Origin: Pseudanabaena sp. PCC 7367
Lineage (GTDB): Bacteria > Cyanobacteriota > Cyanobacteriia > Pseudanabaenales > Pseudanabaenaceae
Assembly (NCBI RefSeq): GCF_000317065.1
Contig: NC_019701.1
Coordinates: 744,001-808,000 of the forward strand
Direction of reading: 5' to 3'
DNA: 64,000 bases
How positions within the stretch are numbered: position 1 is the stretch's first letter; the number at the start of each line of letters is the position of its first letter. The position numbers were made by a program, and so were the translations under genes. The notes below the pieces were generated by a model, which had not been told where the DNA came from, ran no database searches, and worked only from the letters and a program-made list of their open reading frames with translations. Shown here piece by piece: positions 37,629-47,039 of the stretch.

Positions 37629-37712
37629 AATATTCCCAAATACCTAATCGTTCCTTGCTCTACCTAGGATCTAGTTATGGAATGGGTTTTACAAGTTTGC
37701 CTCGACCCAAAT

Positions 37713-37750
37713 ACAACCTCCAGTTGATCAAGTCTGGGGGTTGTTTTTTA
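37713..37750 (+). terminator. Strong terminator of the SWIM/Rad52-like gene set
   Basis: ACAACCTCCAG (37713-37723) pairs with CTGGGGGTTGT (37734-37744), an 11-bp stem with one G-U pair and a 10-nt loop, followed by a T-run. Confidence 0.9.
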
Positions 37751-37865
37751 TGTTTGAGCTATGATTGATTACCAGAAATCCAGACAATGAGCTTAACTAA
37801 GTGAACTAATTTCTTTTATAGTTTAGGTAAGACTGTCTAACCGATTAAGATTAAGAGTTCTAGCT

Positions 37866-39572
37866 ATGCATTACGCGATCGACTTTGGCACCAGCAATAC
37901 CGTAGTTGCCAGAATCAACGCTGAAGGAGTTGCCGAGACTATCGCCCTGCCTGGCTTAAGCAGCACGATCGCCAATAACCCGCCCCTAATTCCTAGTTTT
38001 GTATATGTAGAAAATGCCCAGGATGGCAAAGTGCTGGTGGGGCAAGAGGTACGCGATCGCGGCCTTGACTTAAAAGGGAATCAAAAGGAGCCGAGATTTT
38101 TTCATAGTTTTAAGCGGGCGATCGGCGCTAATCTACCTGGGTTTGTGCCGGAATTAGACGAGGTCGAAGTTAGCTTTGAAAGCGTGGGCAATTGGTTCCT
38201 CAAGCGCATTATTGCCCAATTGGAAGAACCAGAATCGATCGTATTTACGGTTCCGGTTGATAGCTTTGAGCCCTATCGCCAATGGCTCAGCGATGTTTCA
38301 GCGGAGCTAGCGGTTAAACAAATTCGGTTGTTAGATGAACCTACGGCAGCGGCTTTGGGTTATGGGTTGGGCAAGAAAGAATCGGAGCAAGAACGTGATT
38401 CTGAGCCTAATACACCTAATCCACTTAATCCACTTAATCCAAACGAGGGGAAAGAGGCAGCGGTATCAATCAGCGATCGCCAGACTATCCTGGTGGTGGA
38501 CTTTGGCGGCGGTACACTCGATCTGGCTCTAGTTAAACTCAACTTGCCGCAATTGCAGGTAGAATCTGAGAATAAGCCCCAAAGTGCTGGACTACTGGGG
38601 TTTTTGCTGAAATGGGGCGATACACCGGTCAAAATAACCCAGAAGCCGCAAACAGCCAGGGTGATCGCCAAGGCAGGGCAAAATCTGGGCGGCATGGACA
38701 TTGATAACTGGCTAGTGGACTATTTCCATCGTCAGCAGGGTTTACCCAAAAATTCGCTGATCTCCCGGTTGGCAGAAAGGGTCAAAATCACACTTTCCAC
38801 CGAGGAATCGGCCAGTGAAGTGTTCTTCGATGATGTGAGCTTCAATAGCTATGAACTTAATCTGGAGCGATCGCAACTTAATCAGGTTTTAGCAGAAAAT
38901 CAATTTTTCGATCGCCTGGATGCTTCTCTCAATCAGATTAAGCAACAAGCCACCAGGCAAGGATTTGATTTGGCGACCGAAATAGAGGCGGTGCTATTAG
39001 TTGGTGGCACAGCCCAGATGCCAGCGGTACGAGATTGGGCGGTCAAGCATTTTTCAGCGGCGCAGGTAAAAGCCCATAAACCATTTGAGGCGATCGCCCA
39101 CGGAGCCCTGGCGCAGGAGTGGCAACTCAAAGACTTTCTCTACCACAGCTACGGAGTACGCTATTGGGATAAACGCCATAAACGCCATGGTTGGCAGCCG
39201 ATCGTGCAGGCGGGGCAAACTTATCCGCTCGAAAAGCCGATCGAATTGGTGCTTGGGGCATCCCGGCCAGAACAACCCAGCATTGAGTTGGTGATTGGTG
39301 AACTGGGCGAAACCGATGTGGAGGTCTATTTTGAGGGCGATCGCCTGGTAACCCGCAACCTCAGCGAGAGTAAACAGGCGGTGCAACCCCTTAACGATCG
39401 AGATGCTGGTAGTCGTAGCATTGCCAACCTAGAGCCACCCGGCAATCCCGGCAGCGATCGGATTAAGGTGCTATTCCAGGTGGACGAGCAACGCACCCTC
39501 AAAATCACAGTCGAAGATTTGCTGACCAATGACCTGTTGGTGGATGAACAAGCGGTGGTACAACTAATCTAG
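37866..39572 (+). CDS. Hsp70-family ATPase (DnaK-like)
   Basis: 568 residues, shorter than DnaK. The actin-fold ATPase shows DFGTSNTVVARI at the start, the connect motif LLDEPTAAALGYG, the phosphate-2 motif VVDFGGGTLDLALV and the adenosine motif VLLVGGTAQMPAV. After residue 410 the substrate-binding part is diverged (VRYWDKRHKRHGWQPIVQAGQTYPLEK, then ELVIGELGETDVEVYF) and lacks the DnaK helical lid. It therefore belongs to the cyanobacterial Hsp70-like group rather than a general chaperone. No DnaJ or GrpE gene is nearby. An unusual Asn-Pro-Leu repeat is inserted near residue 180. Confidence 0.9.
   Translation: MHYAIDFGTSNTVVARINAEGVAETIALPGLSSTIANNPPLIPSFVYVENAQDGKVLVGQEVRDRGLDLKGNQKEPRFFHSFKRAIGANLPGFVPELDEVEVSFESVGNWFLKRIIAQLEEPESIVFTVPVDSFEPYRQWLSDVSAELAVKQIRLLDEPTAAALGYGLGKKESEQERDSEPNTPNPLNPLNPNEGKEAAVSISDRQTILVVDFGGGTLDLALVKLNLPQLQVESENKPQSAGLLGFLLKWGDTPVKITQKPQTARVIAKAGQNLGGMDIDNWLVDYFHRQQGLPKNSLISRLAERVKITLSTEESASEVFFDDVSFNSYELNLERSQLNQVLAENQFFDRLDASLNQIKQQATRQGFDLATEIEAVLLVGGTAQMPAVRDWAVKHFSAAQVKAHKPFEAIAHGALAQEWQLKDFLYHSYGVRYWDKRHKRHGWQPIVQAGQTYPLEKPIELVLGASRPEQPSIELVIGELGETDVEVYFEGDRLVTRNLSESKQAVQPLNDRDAGSRSIANLEPPGNPGSDRIKVLFQVDEQRTLKITVEDLLTNDLLVDEQAVVQLI
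38404..38442 (+). repeat. Nine-base tandem repeat inside the Hsp70-like gene
   Basis: Units of the form CTTAATCCA are repeated about four times (first units diverged), encoding Asn-Pro-Leu repeats inserted in the ATPase domain. The insertion is in frame. Confidence 0.7.
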
Positions 39573-39763
39573 AGCTTTTAGGAGCTTAATATTTTTCTTA
39601 CTGTAGCCTTGATACTCACTTGATTGGGGGCTATTTTGCATTAACAATTTCACTCTCTTAGGCGATACCTACGCCCCAGACCGATTGCTAAGCTGTAAAT
39701 AGTTGCTAGATCCTTGGGATCTAAGGGCTATTCAAACTTATTCCGCAAGGGGGACAACGGTCG

Positions 39764-40987
39764 GTGGACATCGTCGAAAGTTTTAAGATGGCGGGCAAAA
39801 CGCTGGTAGCCAATCGGTTGCGTAGTGCCCTGACCATGCTGGGAATCATTATTGGCAATGCCTCAGTGATCGCCATGATTGGTGTGGGTGAGGGCGCTCA
39901 AAAATATGCCGCTGGTGAATTTGAGTCCCTGGGCACCGATGTTTTATTTATTATTCCTGGCACTGACAATACCCGCCGCACTACCCTGCAACCCCCCAAT
40001 CGCCTCACTGTAGAAGATGCCGAGGCGATCGCTGGTCAGGTTCCTTCGATCAGTGCCGTTGCCCCCCAACTGAGTGGCTCAGAGCTGGTGACCTTTGATG
40101 ATGAAACCACCCGCGCCACTTTGATCGGCACGACCCCTAGTTACTCAACGGTGCGCGATACCGATACTGCCCAAGGCCGATTTATTAGCGAAGAAGATAT
40201 GCGTCGCAATGCCAGGGTGGTGATGCTGGGCTCGGCGATCGCCGAAAGTCTGTTTGGTACTGAAGACCCGATCGGCAAGCAGCTCCGGGTCAGAGGGATC
40301 AGCTTTGAAGTGGTGGGTGTGATGGAGGAAAAAGGCGCATTTCTGGGCACTAACCAGGATGATACCCTCTTTATTCCGCTCAGCACCATGTCGAGTCGAT
40401 TGGTTGGGCGCACTTCTCCGTTTGGGACTGCGGTTGGGGTAATCAATGCCACTGCCGTGGATAATCAAAGTGTGGATGCAGCTAAGTTCCAGGTAGAGAA
40501 TCTATTGCGCCTACGACATCGGGTTGGTGAGAATGCCGAAGATACCTTCACAATTCGCACCCAGAAGGATGCCCTGGAAATCGTGAATAATATTACTGGC
40601 GCTCTGACAATTATGCTGGCAGCGATCGCTGGGATTTCGCTCTTGGTCGGCGGCATCGGCATTATGAATATTATGCTGGTGTCGGTAACCGAACGTACCC
40701 AGGAAATTGGCCTCAGGAAGGCGATCGGCGCGACACAGCGAGACATTTTGACCCAGTTTATGATCGAAGCGGTAATTCTTTCCGTTGCTGGCGGCATTGT
40801 GGGAACTGGATTGGGGGTTGGTGGGGTGATTTTGGTCTCAACTTATACTCCATTGCAAGCAGGTATTTCTACTGGGGCGATCACAATGGCAGTAGGTGTA
40901 TCCGGTACGATCGGCCTGTTTTTTGGTGTTTTCCCGGCGAAGCAAGCGGCCAAACTCGATCCGATTATTGCCCTGCGCACTGCCTAA
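39764..40987 (+). CDS. MacB-type ABC transporter permease
   Basis: 407 residues from GTG 39764, with AAGGGGG about 10 bases upstream. The N-terminal helix (LTMLGIIIGNASVIAMIG) is followed by a large periplasmic MacB core domain (GAQKYAAGEFESLGTDVLFIIPG to residue about 270). Three C-terminal helices form the FtsX region (GISLLVGGIGIMNIMLVSVTERTQEIGLRKAIGA; final IALRTA). This is the mechanotransmission fold that drives export of peptides or lipids through an outer-membrane duct. The matching ATPase is encoded 214 bases downstream. No membrane fusion protein is adjacent, so the substrate is unknown. Confidence 0.93.
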   Translation: MDIVESFKMAGKTLVANRLRSALTMLGIIIGNASVIAMIGVGEGAQKYAAGEFESLGTDVLFIIPGTDNTRRTTLQPPNRLTVEDAEAIAGQVPSISAVAPQLSGSELVTFDDETTRATLIGTTPSYSTVRDTDTAQGRFISEEDMRRNARVVMLGSAIAESLFGTEDPIGKQLRVRGISFEVVGVMEEKGAFLGTNQDDTLFIPLSTMSSRLVGRTSPFGTAVGVINATAVDNQSVDAAKFQVENLLRLRHRVGENAEDTFTIRTQKDALEIVNNITGALTIMLAAIAGISLLVGGIGIMNIMLVSVTERTQEIGLRKAIGATQRDILTQFMIEAVILSVAGGIVGTGLGVGGVILVSTYTPLQAGISTGAITMAVGVSGTIGLFFGVFPAKQAAKLDPIIALRTA

Positions 40988-41201
40988 TACTCTTAACACT
41001 ACTGAGCTAACTAATATCTAGATCTAGCGATCATTAGCATTCCGCCCCTGAATGATGAATTCACAACTGAAGCTTTCACCAGATTGCCGGATCAACCATA
41101 TACCCAGATCTTTGAAAGCGTAATTATTGATCATGTAATCAGCCATATCCCCCCTTGATTACCCTCAGCCAATCACTAGAACTCAATCAGGATTAATTAT
41201 C

Positions 41202-41960
41202 ATGACTGCTTCTGAAATTCAAACTGAGCCAATGATCCAGCCAAGTACCGCCTCCAAGGAGGTAATCGTACTTGATCAAATCAGTAAAGTCTATGGTTCC
41301 GGCGAGACTGAAGTTAAAGCCTTGAACCAGGTCAGCTTAACCGTGAATGAGGGTGAATATTGCGCAATTATGGGTGCATCTGGCTCAGGTAAGTCTACGG
41401 CGATGAATATTATTGGTTGTCTCGATCGCCCTACCAGTGGTCAGTATTTTCTTGATGGCGAAAATGTTGCCGATCTCAGTGAAGCTAAGCTAGCCCACAT
41501 TCGCAATATCAAAATTGGGTTTGTGTTTCAGCAGTTTCATTTACTCTCCCAACTCAGTTCCCTGGAAAACGTAATGCTGCCAATGGCCTATGCGAATATT
41601 CCCTATGGCCAAAGACGGGATCGGGCTGTTGTGGCCTTAGAACGAGTTGGCCTGGGCAATCGATTAAATAATAAACCAACCCAGCTTTCTGGTGGGCAGC
41701 AGCAACGGGTGGCGATCGCCAGGGCGATCGTGAATGAACCGGTGATCCTGTTGGCCGATGAACCGACTGGGGCGCTTGATTCGCATACCACAGAAGAGGT
41801 AATTAATATTTTTAGTGAACTCAATGAGAGTGGGATCACCGTGGTGATGGTTACCCATGAATCTGATGTGGCCAGGTTCACCAGGCGAATTATCTGGTTC
41901 AAAGACGGCGAAGTAATTCATGCCAATCTAGATCCCGATGAGCTTGGGCATGTGATTTGA
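41202..41960 (+). CDS. MacB/LolD-type ABC transporter ATP-binding protein
   Basis: 252 residues. Walker A is GASGSGKST, the Q-loop lies in [12 protein letters not shown], the signature is LSGGQQQR, Walker B is [12 protein letters not shown] and the H-switch is [28 protein letters not shown] is characteristic of the MacB/LolD branch. It should pair with the permease at 39764-40987 as a homodimer on the cytoplasmic face. A 20-residue N-terminal extension precedes the fold. The gap to the permease is 214 bases, so it may have its own promoter. Confidence 0.94.
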   Translation: MTASEIQTEPMIQPSTASKEVIVLDQISKVYGSGETEVKALNQVSLTVNEGEYCAIMGASGSGKSTAMNIIGCLDRPTSGQYFLDGENVADLSEAKLAHIRNIKIGFVFQQFHLLSQLSSLENVMLPMAYANIPYGQRRDRAVVALERVGLGNRLNNKPTQLSGGQQQRVAIARAIVNEPVILLADEPTGALDSHTTEEVINIFSELNESGITVVMVTHESDVARFTRRIIWFKDGEVIHANLDPDELGHVI

Positions 41961-42177
41961 ATCTAGATCTACAAGATACTTATTTGGATCGCTAATAGAT
42001 CCAGAGATTATTTGACTATCTTGGTTAGCTTAATGCTGCAAAAGTATAGATAGCCGGATATAATCATTTAGTTTGGTTTACATAGTTTAAGTTATTTAAT
42101 CTAACCCAAGCTTGCTAGGCAATACCACCTGATCTGGCTGATCTGGTTGCGACCTGTTGGCTTGAGTGGCGAAAATT

Positions 42178-44226
42178 ATGCAGGAGCTCATCTACCTCGA
42201 AATCCCCACCCCAGATACCGATATGGTTAAGGATTGGTTGGGGCAAACTTTTCAACCCACGATCGGCAAAAAAACGGCAGCAGCTAGCGGTTGTGTGATT
42301 GAGGTGGGTAGCGATCGACCTGATCGTCTTGAATCAAATCAGCTCAGTATCTTTGTTTGGAATGTACAGCGGACTACTTATCTGAAAGCGTTTCGGTGGT
42401 CAGATTTGCCGATCGCCAAGGAAAAGCAAATCCTGACCCAACTAGAACAGGAAATCAGGGCTCAGTTTCCCTATTCTTATCCCACGCCACCGGATATATC
42501 GTCAGCCTTGGCAGCAAATAAGACGATTTTTGAAGCCTTGGCAAATGACTATCCGCTGACGGTCAAATATTTTCAACAGTTCCCCAATGGCGAAGCCGAT
42601 CTACATCGGGCCTACTGGTGGGAAAAGCGCTGGCGTGAAAGTGTTCAAAATCCAGAACAGGCAAGCCCTAAGCAGATCATATTCCAAGGTGCGGAACCTA
42701 AAGCACCACAACTCCCAGAGCAATTTATAGATTCCAGTTTTGATCTGATTTACCTGGGTGGCGCATTGGGTGTAATCCATGCGGCGATGATGGCAAGGCT
42801 TGGCTATCGCGTTTGTTTGGTGGAGCGGTTACCCTTTGGCCGGATGAATCGAGAATGGAATATTTCTCGCCCTGAGTTTCAGGAGTTGGTTGATTGTGGC
42901 TTGCTCACCAATGAAGAACTAGAGAGCATGATTTTATGTGAGTACGAAGATGGATTTAGTAAGTTCTTTGATAGCAACAACCCACCTCTGGCGAAAGCGC
43001 CTGTGTTACATACACCCACCGTATTAAACATTGCGGTTGATTCAGCCAAGTTATTGCAGGTGTGCGGCGAAAAGTTACTTGCTGCTGGTGGAAAGATTGT
43101 TGACCAGACTGAATTTGAATCTGCGATCGTCGATCGAGAGTCTGTTACGATCATCGCCCGCGATCTCACTTCTCAAACCCAAATTGCGATTCAAGGCAGG
43201 CTATTAGTAGACGCGATGGGCTCGGCCTCGGCGATCGCACAGCAACTAAACGCTGGCCAGGCATTTGACAGTGTTTGCCCCACAGTTGGCGCAGTTTTAT
43301 CTGGCTTTGAACCAGAGGTATGGGACTTTAAATATGGCGATGTTTTGAACAGTCATGGCGATATTTCACGGGGCAGGCAATTGATTTGGGAACTATTCCC
43401 TGGCGAAGGGAAAGAGATGGCGATCTATTTGTTCCATTACCATCAGGTACATCCCCAGAACCCTGGTTCTTTATTGGAAATGTACGAAGACTTTTTTGCG
43501 ATTCTACCGGAATATCGTCGCTGTGATGTTGATAATCTCAACTGGAAGAAAGCAACCTTTGGCTACATCCCCGGCCACTTCAGCCTTAATGCTAGCTCCC
43601 GCAAAGTTTCTAGCGATCGCCTGATTGCGATTGGTGATGCGGCTTCTTTGCAATCACCCCTGGTATTTACTGGCTTTGGTTCACTGGTTAGGAACTTCCC
43701 CCGCTTGACCAGTTTGCTAGATGTGGCGCTAAAACATGATCTGCTATCTGCAGAAAATTTGGCACAGATCAATGCCTATCAGAGTAACGTGGCGGTCACC
43801 TGGCTGTTCTCGAAGGGAATGATGGTACCTACTGGGAAATACCTACCACCGGAACGAATTAATGCCATGTTGAATACTTTCTTTGGCGTGCTCACGATGG
43901 TTGACCCTGAAGTAAGCGATCGGTTCATTAAGGATCGGGCAAGCTGGCTGGAGTTCAATCGTCTAGCCCTAATTGCCGCATTCAAAAACCCAGCATTGCT
44001 GCTCTGGATCGTAGATATGGCAGGGGTTAAAGATATGCTGCGCTGGCTGTCGAGCTATTTTGGCTTCACCCGCAGTGCGATCGTCAATGCTTTATTCGGT
44101 CGTTGGCTCGCCTTGGTTCTGCCTAAATTAAAATCCTGGCTAGAGCCAAAGTACCCACAGTTGTGGTTGCGATTGTTGAGTTGGAGCTATGCACTTAATT
44201 ATTCTGTGGGAAAAACAGAGTCTTAA
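42178..44226 (+). CDS. cruA: CruA-type lycopene cyclase-like flavoprotein
   Basis: About 682 residues from ATG 42178 (GTG 42166 would add four). The FAD site is LIYLGGALGVIHAAMMARLGYRV, followed by ERLPFGRMNREWNISRPEF, the pattern that marks the CruA/CruP family. Later motifs include LLVDAMGSASAIA and SDRLIAIGDAASLQSPL, a second FAD contact. CruA cyclises lycopene ends toward beta- and gamma-carotene in cyanobacteria lacking CrtL. An N-terminal 180 residues precede the FAD fold and end in AYWWEKRWRES. It is transcribed alone. The EWNISR motif supports the family strongly; assignment to CruA over CruP rests on recalled similarity. Confidence 0.75.
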   Translation: MQELIYLEIPTPDTDMVKDWLGQTFQPTIGKKTAAASGCVIEVGSDRPDRLESNQLSIFVWNVQRTTYLKAFRWSDLPIAKEKQILTQLEQEIRAQFPYSYPTPPDISSALAANKTIFEALANDYPLTVKYFQQFPNGEADLHRAYWWEKRWRESVQNPEQASPKQIIFQGAEPKAPQLPEQFIDSSFDLIYLGGALGVIHAAMMARLGYRVCLVERLPFGRMNREWNISRPEFQELVDCGLLTNEELESMILCEYEDGFSKFFDSNNPPLAKAPVLHTPTVLNIAVDSAKLLQVCGEKLLAAGGKIVDQTEFESAIVDRESVTIIARDLTSQTQIAIQGRLLVDAMGSASAIAQQLNAGQAFDSVCPTVGAVLSGFEPEVWDFKYGDVLNSHGDISRGRQLIWELFPGEGKEMAIYLFHYHQVHPQNPGSLLEMYEDFFAILPEYRRCDVDNLNWKKATFGYIPGHFSLNASSRKVSSDRLIAIGDAASLQSPLVFTGFGSLVRNFPRLTSLLDVALKHDLLSAENLAQINAYQSNVAVTWLFSKGMMVPTGKYLPPERINAMLNTFFGVLTMVDPEVSDRFIKDRASWLEFNRLALIAAFKNPALLLWIVDMAGVKDMLRWLSSYFGFTRSAIVNALFGRWLALVLPKLKSWLEPKYPQLWLRLLSWSYALNYSVGKTES

Positions 44227-44356
44227 GATAAGATGTTATATGTATTTAACTTATCCGAAACCAGTCATGCCGTATGATAGATTGAAGCCAGGATTAAGTT
44301 CGCTGCACTCTAATTAGCCTTTATCGTATCTGCGCTTTTAGTAAGCGTTGCCTAAG

Positions 44357-46459
44357 ATGTCTTTGCACCAAGAAGGCGATCTGATTGCCCAAAGATATAA
44401 AATTATTAGTCTCCTGGGAGAGGGTGGAAGTGGTTCAACCTATCAAGCCAGGGACTTGAGTAATAACCGATTGGTGGCAATCAAAGTGGTTTCCCTGGTC
44501 ATGGCAGAGAACTGGAAAACCCTGGAGTTGTTTGAGCGGGAAGCAAAGGTATTAGCGAATCTAGATCATCCTTTGATTCCTAATTACATTGACTATTTTC
44601 AAGTTGATACTGAAGGCGATCGACGTTTTTATCTGGTGCAAGAACTAGCCCCAGGGCGATCGCTGGCAACCCTGGTAGAGAAAGAGGGAAAACGAAACGA
44701 AGCAGAAGCCAAAGATATTGCATTGCAGGTGCTTTATATTCTTGATTACCTGCATAAACTTACACCACCTGTAATCCATCGTGATATTAAGCCTCAAAAT
44801 ATTATTCGCCACGATGATGGGAAGGTTTATCTGGTGGACTTTGGCGCAGTACAGGATGTCTATCGCAATACCTTGACGCGGGGCGGTACGTTTGTAGGTA
44901 CCTATGGCTACATGCCGCCTGAGCAGTTTCGCGGTCACATTGCCTTTGCTTCTGATTTATATAGCTTGGGTGCTACTTTGCTATTTCTACTCACTGGCAG
45001 GAGCCCTGATTTGTTTTCTCAGAAGCGAATGAAGATCGATTTTCGTCCCTGGGTCAGGCTTTCCCCATCTTTTGTTAAGTGGCTCGATCGACTATTAGAG
45101 CCTTATCCAGAGGACAGGTTTCAGAGTGCAGAGGCAGCGATCGCTTATTTAATCGATCCTGAACAGGCGGCGATCGCTAAAACTGAAGGGATCAAGAATA
45201 CAAAGCTTCAAAATCCAGATGCTAAAGAGCCGGAAAGGGTCTATTTTACTAAACCAGTAAATAGCAGAATTATCCTCAAAAAAGAACGGCAAAAATTAAC
45301 GATTAGTGTTCCTGCATCACCTTTTAGTAATAAGCATTTCACCACTTTATTATTTGCATTGGCAGGCATTCCTTTTATCTGCCTCTTGATATTTGCTTTC
45401 GCTTCTGGGAGTGAAGATGGGATAGTTACAATATTTTTTGGATCCATCTTTGCCCTATATATTGTAGCTGTCATAATTGGTGCCATTATTAGAGATATTG
45501 GCCTCCATGAGCAGCTAACGATCGACTACAAGGAATTATGCATAAAGCGTTGGTTCTTCAAGCTGAAGCCTTCTTACTTGATTGTTAATATAAGAAATAT
45601 TGCAAGAACAGGTTTAAAACCTGTAATCGATAATGATGCGAATAATTGGAGTGCCACATTTGCGATCCAGACGAAAGATAAAAAAAGCTATTCATTTTCG
45701 CGCTCTTTGACAGAGAGTGAGTCAAGATGGTTAATGCAGGAAGTAAATGATTTCTTGGCTGGTATTGCTAAGTTCAAACCAAAATCTAAAGCTAAAACTA
45801 CTGGTAGTGTCCCCACCATGCCGATCGCCAGAAGTAAATCACTAAAGCGAAGCGATCATACTAGTGACACATCCCAATCAAAGCAAACAGCAATTATTGC
45901 GAAACCTAAGGACACTGATATCAAGCTAGAGCGAATTGATTTAAAGCTAAGCATTGATATTCCGCCTAGCTCAAAAGTATCATTTACAGTAATTATTTTA
46001 GTGCTTATTAGTCTTAATTTTGCTGTACTAGGTTTACGAAGAATCATCAAAGATGCCTTCATAACTAACGCAGCCTTAATTTCAACCATAATAGCTGTCA
46101 TTCTCATTTCATTTATTATGTTCTATCTGCTTTTATTTTTGGTCAATTCTGGCCTGTCACTGGGATTACAGGAGAAAGTGGTATTTGATCCCCAGAAATA
46201 TTTAATTAAGCGAAAGCTAGTGAGTCGTGAATTTGACCCTACGATCGGCAAAGTCAAAGATATCGATCGAGCCTATGCTAAAAAGACTTCGCGCAAAAAT
46301 CACGTACATCGATACGCTTGCATATTACAGACAAAGAGAGGTGAGACTCATCGTTTTTGTAGCAATCGTTCTGAGCAAGAAGTAGACTGGTTAGTACAAG
46401 AAATCAATCAGTTCTTAACTGAAATGAATTCACTGAGGAAAAGTAATGTATCTCTCTAA
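44357..46459 (+). CDS. Ser/Thr protein kinase with two tandem membrane modules
   Basis: About 700 residues from ATG 44357 (TTG 44348 is an alternative). The kinase domain (about 10-265) is complete: GEGGSGSTYQARD, VAIKVV, HRDIKPQNII, DFGAVQD, GTYGYMPPEQF. Two related modules follow, each with two membrane helices, a beta-rich segment and a closing helix of the type E.(R/V)DWL.QE(I/V)N.FL. Module 1 spans about 305-480; module 2 about 530-695. The last codons overlap the next gene by 14 bases. The kinase is a paralogue of the one at 47040-48404. Targets are unknown. Confidence 0.9.
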   Translation: MSLHQEGDLIAQRYKIISLLGEGGSGSTYQARDLSNNRLVAIKVVSLVMAENWKTLELFEREAKVLANLDHPLIPNYIDYFQVDTEGDRRFYLVQELAPGRSLATLVEKEGKRNEAEAKDIALQVLYILDYLHKLTPPVIHRDIKPQNIIRHDDGKVYLVDFGAVQDVYRNTLTRGGTFVGTYGYMPPEQFRGHIAFASDLYSLGATLLFLLTGRSPDLFSQKRMKIDFRPWVRLSPSFVKWLDRLLEPYPEDRFQSAEAAIAYLIDPEQAAIAKTEGIKNTKLQNPDAKEPERVYFTKPVNSRIILKKERQKLTISVPASPFSNKHFTTLLFALAGIPFICLLIFAFASGSEDGIVTIFFGSIFALYIVAVIIGAIIRDIGLHEQLTIDYKELCIKRWFFKLKPSYLIVNIRNIARTGLKPVIDNDANNWSATFAIQTKDKKSYSFSRSLTESESRWLMQEVNDFLAGIAKFKPKSKAKTTGSVPTMPIARSKSLKRSDHTSDTSQSKQTAIIAKPKDTDIKLERIDLKLSIDIPPSSKVSFTVIILVLISLNFAVLGLRRIIKDAFITNAALISTIIAVILISFIMFYLLLFLVNSGLSLGLQEKVVFDPQKYLIKRKLVSREFDPTIGKVKDIDRAYAKKTSRKNHVHRYACILQTKRGETHRFCSNRSEQEVDWLVQEINQFLTEMNSLRKSNVSL

Positions 46460-47024
46460 GCCCTTTGACAGTAATATCAAGCTAGAGAAAGAAGACACCA
46501 GTTTAACAATCGATATTCCGCCCCACCTCGATCCCAACAGCAACCTTGTTCTACTCATACATATAATATTGCCTCTGGCCGGGTCTCTTTTTTCAGCAGC
46601 AGCGATCGTCTTGCTGCTGTACTTCAGTGGCATTGAGATCAAACCCAGCCAATTACCAGTAATTATTCCGGCCGCTCTGATTCTGCTCACGATCGATTAT
46701 TTACTTGTTTATAATTTGATCCGTAATTACAAGGTTGATCTAAGCGAGCGGATTATTTTTGATAGCCAAAATATAACTTATATCGGTGAGCATCGAAACG
46801 GCAAAATCGGCCCCAAGATAACGAAGATTGACAACATTCTAAAGGTCTATAAAAAGAGAATTCTGTTTAATTGGCGCTGGCCAAAGTATGTTTGCATAAT
46901 TAAAACCAAACAAAACGGCACTTATTCATTTGCTTATAATCGCGCTGAAGATGAAGTAGACTGGCTAGTAGCCGAAATCAATAATTATATTGCCCAGCTT
47001 CCCTATCGATCGCGCTTTAACTAA
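46446..47024 (+). CDS. Free-standing copy of the kinase-linked membrane module
   Basis: 192 residues with no kinase domain. It aligns with the second module of the preceding kinase: SLTIDIPPHLDP against LSIDIPPSSK, two membrane helices, LSERIIFDSQN against LQEKVVFDPQK, and the closing AEDEVDWLVAEINNYI against SEQEVDWLVQEINQFL. The ATG lies inside the end of the kinase gene, with a 14-base overlap, and the stop is 15 bases before the next kinase. It looks like a module duplicated and released as its own gene, perhaps binding the kinase in the membrane. Confidence 0.75.
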   Translation: MYLSKPFDSNIKLEKEDTSLTIDIPPHLDPNSNLVLLIHIILPLAGSLFSAAAIVLLLYFSGIEIKPSQLPVIIPAALILLTIDYLLVYNLIRNYKVDLSERIIFDSQNITYIGEHRNGKIGPKITKIDNILKVYKKRILFNWRWPKYVCIIKTKQNGTYSFAYNRAEDEVDWLVAEINNYIAQLPYRSRFN

Positions 47025-47039
47025 TGCATTTATCTAAGC

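Noticed and set aside
41030-41190. Possible leader peptide or riboswitch between the ABC permease and ATPase genes
   Set aside because: Only a weak ATCATT/AATGAT inverted repeat and a 23-codon frame; no recognised RNA motif.
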